DNA of 64,000 nt, taken from contig NW_003314261.1 of the NCBI RefSeq assembly GCF_000143415.4, positions 4,380,691-4,444,690 on the forward strand, read 5' to 3'. This DNA comes from Selaginella moellendorffii (taxonomy: Eukaryota > Streptophyta > Lycopodiopsida > Selaginellales > Selaginellaceae). The position numbers were made by a program, and so were the translations under genes. The notes beneath the pieces were generated by a model, which was given only the letters and a program-made list of their open reading frames with translations, did not search any database and was not told the DNA's origin. Positions 60,245 to 64,000 of this stretch are shown here, piece by piece (the first letter of the stretch is position 1; every line of letters starts with the position of its first letter).

Positions 60245-61787
60245 CTAGTGGACAGGTTGGGGAACACTTTCCTTAGCGTTTGCATCCAAGCCTTTGTGAG
60301 TAATCTGGTAACGGTATGTGAGGTGATCACCGCTCTTGATGGGAGGATATCTGTACGAAGAAGCCGGCAGTCAGGTATGAGTCTGCTGATTTCAATTTAA
60401 GATGGACTCACTTTGGCGGATTGGACGGGCTGCAGCAGGTTGGCAGGCACTCCACAATGCAGTCAAAATTTGGCTCCATGAAGAAAGGTATCTGTGTTTG
60501 TTCCTACTAGAATCACACTAACAACAAAGGCGTTCGTCATGCTTACCGAGTAGCGCTCTTCTCCATGGTTCAGAACGCGGTGCAGAGTTGACCTTCGATG
60601 CCATGAACGTCAACATTATTTTAATTTTGCAGCAGAATCTCTAACCTGTATAGATTGTTCGTCCATCGTTCGAGCATATCTCCCAGGTTTACTATGAAAG
60701 CTCTGCAGTGTACATCAGACGAGAACAACTCTCATAATTCTGAAACATACCCTTTGATCGGTTGTACGTCCTCCCACACTTGCTTTTTGGCATCTTTCTC
60801 TTTGCAAATCTATCAAACTATCAGGATCGAAAACCTCACCAGTGTTTCTGGCTCATTACCTGAAGACCAGGAACACTATCAGTCGCAAGAAGCGTAAGCA
60901 TCCCATAGTCACTATGAGCGCCAGCACCAAACTCTCCCTTCTCTGGATTCGTAACTCCAGCTGAATGTGTACCAAAAGTAGTTATTCTTCTTCGTCAGTG
61001 ATTCTTCCGGTACCTGGATAGTGAAGCAACCGCAACAGTGCCATTGGATGATCAAACATCCCTGGTTTATCAAAGAAAGTCTTATCCAAATCCAGAGAGA
61101 TCGCAATGAGTTTTATGAGCCGCCTAGATAAATTCCTGAAAAAAAAAAAAAAAAAAAAAAAAAAAAACACGTTTGAAAATGGCAGGAGATATGACTTACT
61201 CGACCTCTTGAAAGTACTTCTCCATTGTTTGCCTCCATCCTGGTAGTAACTCTGGTGAGCATAACATGGTAAGTTACAGCAGGCATAGTTTCAAAACCAT
61301 AGCCAAACCTGGTGAAGGCCACTGATTTGGTCCTTGGTAAGGCTCGTTTGCTCTAGGATCAGTTTCCGGGATTTCACGGCCGATATAATAGCCTTCCTTC
61401 GAATCCCCTGCACATCCAAATTTAAATTTTGGAGCCAACATGCCACAAGTTTCCATACCAGCAATTTGCTTGACAGGATCGAGTTTCTCCTCGCTGTAGG
61501 GGGTATAGCCCCGATTTCTCTTGTCCTGTAGCACCTTCGTTTTCTCTTCCAAGGGAAGCTCGAAGAACTTCCGGGTCTGATTAAACACCTCCTCCATGAA
61601 GGCTTCGCCGATCCCGTGGTTGATAACGTAGAAGAACCCAGTTTCCAAGCATGCCTGGACAAGAATCCAAATGCATCGAAATGCGAAGATCGACAGCTTA
61701 ACTCACCTTTCTGAGCTGCAGAGCCAGGCTCTTCACATCCGGCGAAGAGATATCTATGCATTCAAGCAGCTGCCGCTCCCACCCCAT
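60245..61787 (-). CDS. 2-oxoglutarate/Fe(II)-dependent dioxygenase (2-ODD)
   Basis: A well preserved gene of about ten short exons. The ATG at 61787 opens exon 61707-61787 (MGWERQLLECIDISSPDVK), followed by 61309-61654 (TGFFYVINHGIGEAF, the DIOX_N region), 61200-61251 (ELLPGWRQTMEKYFQE), 61014-61135 (LIKLIAISLDLDKTFFDKPG), then exons with GEFGAGAHSDYGMLTLLAT, VWEDVQPIKG, AFIVNLGDMLERWTN, RSTLHRVLNHGEERYS and IPFFMEPNFDCIVECLP, and a last exon ending at TAG 60245. The iron ligands are the HSD and the distal His of STLHRV; ERYS is the 2-OG-binding Arg-x-Ser. All junctions checked are in phase. It is closest by eye to the plant group of At3g50210-like enzymes; the substrate is unknown. Confidence 0.88.
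61139..61167. repeat. Poly-A/T tract in a dioxygenase intron
   Basis: About 29 A residues on the plus strand form the polypyrimidine stretch just upstream of the acceptor at 61136 on the gene strand. Confidence 0.9.
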
Positions 61788-63413
61788 ACCTGTCCAAATT
61801 AACAAGAGCCCTAAAACTTGAAACCATTGAGATAATTTTGGACACCCGAAAACTAGTAAAAAGTCACTACATATAATCAAGCCTTGAACTCCCTAAGGAA
61901 CATCTGGTTGACACTCGCTGCTTGACCAGCAGACAGGATCCAGAAGCGGGCCATGCTCCATGGTTTCCGCCAGCAGATTGATTGAAGAGTTCGTCCCCGA
62001 AAAGAGGCCTAATTTAAAACGCTTCAAGGCCATTCACCTTCAAGATAACTTGGTTCCCACAGGGCATATCAAACCAATTTTGAACAGTTGAGGAGTGTGC
62101 TCTTTTTAGTGGCCAAAACCAGGTCGTCACCGGGCCAAAGAATAGAATTTTTTATTGAATTTATCTTTGTTGATTGAGTATATTTTTCTTGATTTTTTTT
62201 TTTTTTTTGCCAATTGATAGAGGCTCTTGGGACATAAACATTATTAAAATGTAAATGTCATATAATTTAAATTCAGGTCTAGATATTCCCGTGCGCTTTT
62301 TTAGTGGTCATTGGGTCAAAGAGTTTTTTTTTTTTTTTTTACTGAGTATATTTGTCATTACCAAGTACAATTTTTCAGCCACTCTAGTGTGTTTAACTAT
62401 AAGTATATTATTCTTCCTTGCAATATATTATGTGCAAATTATTATGAATAATTGTTTGATGGGGCCCCAACAAAATTGGCCAGAAAAAAGGGTTCCTCAT
62501 AGCTGTTGAGGATGCTTCTCAATCTGCTTCTTCCACCGTACCTGCTTACACCCTCTCGTGATTCCAGCATTATTTTCAGCCTTCTTATTCTGTTCCAGCA
62601 CAGCATCCACCAAATTCACCTCTGTCCACATCCTCCACATTCATGTGTAAGTCCAAGGTAAGGACCTGTGTTATGTCAGTTAGGCCATAATCAGCCTGCT
62701 TCACTTTCACCTAGCCACCTTCCCATTCTCATCAATGTAGAATTGGTCCACCCCTCATGTAACCATTGTGAATCTTCTTTTTGCCCCCTGTAAATCTGTA
62801 AGAGTCATATTTTTTAGATATTCACTTAAAATATTTTGTTCCCTATTTTCCTTTACTTTGTTTAAAATAAAATAATGTTTTTTAAACCTTTATAAATTAT
62901 AATTTAAAAAGCTGTAAATGAGGAAAGTTGGTTATGAAAGTTGAGTAGTCTGCATTCAAAGGGGTGGGCAAATTGGTTGCTAAATCCACTTTCAAACTCG
63001 GCAGCCAGCCCTAACCTTAAAGAAACTAAATTTAATGGTTGGGTCAACCATTAAATTGTGGAAACTCGAGTCTGGAACTGTTAACATGAGCCGGAACATT
63101 AGCAAGCCAATTATGGATGTATGTATACTTTGAAAACTCAAAATTTTGATCCATCCTTGTCGATCATCACCACTGAGTAGAGTTCCAAGGCGTCAGATTC
63201 TCAACTTGAATTTCAGGCTGCCATATTCAAAATATTAAAAGATGTTCTTTGCTGCAATCCAATCCCGAAGTTTCCTAGAACATGCTAACATTGTCGAAGT
63301 CAAAGAAATACCTGTGCTGACGTGCGAAAACGTCCTCTTGCCGCTGCTCCGTAGCGTACACGCGGAGAACTCCCAAGACTATTTACACACAGGCGTTCGA
63401 TCCCAAATTGAAG
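61788..63413. other. Intergenic between the dioxygenase and the GH71 gene
   Basis: This holds the divergent upstream regions of both genes. Two T-runs (about 62194-62208 and 62325-62340), each near a TTGAGTATATTT or CTGAGTATATTTG word and a CTTTTTTAGTGG word, look like diverged copies of one short repeat. No gene or RNA recognised. Confidence 0.5.
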
Positions 63414-64000
63414 ATGAAAATGAGGGGTTTTCAGAATGGCCTCATCTCCCTGACATTGCTCCTGCTGTCATTCTGCTTCCAGTGTCATGCCAATCGTCCT
63501 GTCTTCGCTCACTACATGCTCTACGCTCCTTCAGGTCCCGATAATCTGGATGGCTACAAGGCCGAGATTCAGTACGCCAAGTCCAAGGGGATTGATGCAT
63601 TTGCGCTCAACACAAATAGCTGGGAGGACGTGTACAAGACCCGCGCTGACGGGATCTACCAGGCTGCCGACGAGCTTGGCTTCAAAATCTTCTTCTCGCT
63701 CGACATGCACAGGGACAACACGCACCTCACTGCGGAGAATGTCAAAGAGATGATTACCCGCTACTCGAGCAGGGCCAGCCAGTACTCCTATAACGGTAAG
63801 CAGTTTGTATCTACTTGGCTCGGCAACGAGGACACTGTGTTTGATGGCTACTCCAACGCGCTTGAGGGCTGGAACAAGGCGGTGTTCGATCAGATTGGTG
63901 GACGTGACAAGTACTACTTTGTAACTTTCTTTCCAACCGGCGGTACCGAGCAGGAGGTGACCAGCATGATCAATAAGTTCAACTCGCTGATCGATGGTCT
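63414..64000 (+). CDS. Secreted GH71 family (alpha-1,3-glucanase type) protein, 3' end beyond window
   Basis: The ATG at 63414 starts a signal peptide (MKMRGFQNGLISLTLLLLSF, cleavage likely after CHA). The mature chain begins NRPVFAHYML, then YAKSKGIDAFALN, AADELGFKIFFSLDM and YNGKQFVSTWLG, the ordered signatures of glycoside hydrolase family 71, whose fungal members cut alpha-1,3-glucan (mutan). The frame is open for 195 codons to the window edge, without introns so far. No plant pathway is known to me for this family, so a role against fungal walls, or in modification of an alpha-1,3-glucan, is only inference. G+C and codon use are higher than in the flanking DNA. Confidence 0.85.
   Translation, partial: MKMRGFQNGLISLTLLLLSFCFQCHANRPVFAHYMLYAPSGPDNLDGYKAEIQYAKSKGIDAFALNTNSWEDVYKTRADGIYQAADELGFKIFFSLDMHRDNTHLTAENVKEMITRYSSRASQYSYNGKQFVSTWLGNEDTVFDGYSNALEGWNKAVFDQIGGRDKYYFVTFFPTGGTEQEVTSMINKFNSLIDG

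Overview
The window reads as nuclear DNA of a land plant. It holds plant-type genes (an SAS10/UTP3 nucleolar protein, a 2-oxoglutarate/Fe(II) dioxygenase, a PPR protein, an SMP-type LEA protein), plant LTR retrotransposons with initiator-Met tRNA primer sites, a Helitron relic and a Cassandra-like TRIM. Host-gene introns are very short (about 40-90 nt), as in lycophytes such as Selaginella; the genus is inference and was not checked.

From 1 to about 40.1 kb the window is a nest of mobile elements. In order these are: the tail of an unnamed LTR element (1-3040); a chromodomain Ty3/gypsy element (3041-8429); a non-coding LARD-type LTR element with nearly identical LTRs (8430-15462); a decayed Helitron (15463-18078); a second, older LARD whose LTR is split by a 13.4-kb DNA transposon (18228-31663); a third LARD piece in inverted orientation (about 36930-38525); and a solo LTR (38527-40080) related to the LTR at 2693-3040.

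The most interesting object is the 13.4-kb transposon. It has 24-bp perfect terminal inverted repeats and two divergent multi-exon genes. The minus-strand gene (21985 to 18844) looks like a DUF7869-type transposase with an RNase-H-like set of acidic motifs. The plus-strand gene (25599-31221) can be joined through ten short introns into one frame of about 1,649 codons with a ParB-like domain, a degenerate methylase-like region, a long acidic linker and a C-terminal FCP1/NIF-type HAD phosphatase domain. About 25 copies of a 22-24 bp palindrome (core GGCATGAGGCCTCATGCC) are scattered through the element, many inside its short introns and two inside an exon; I saw none elsewhere in the window. I know of no description of this combination.

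From 40 to 64 kb the DNA is more gene-like: F-box/LRR relics, a Cassandra-like TRIM (43170-43856), AT-rich DNA, an SAS10 homologue carrying lesions (47404-49807), an SMP/LEA gene, two members of an unrecognised secreted-protein family (about 50.6-51.1 and 57.9-58.8 kb) separated by a second, heavily decayed gypsy element (52512-57843), a broken PPR gene, a well preserved 2-OG dioxygenase (60245-61787, minus) and, at the right edge, the 5' part of a secreted GH71 (alpha-1,3-glucanase family) gene. GH71 is typically fungal, so this gene is a candidate for horizontal transfer.

In-frame stops in the better preserved element genes are all TAG, mostly where Gln (CAG) is expected, which fits deamination of CHG-methylated cytosine in silenced transposons.
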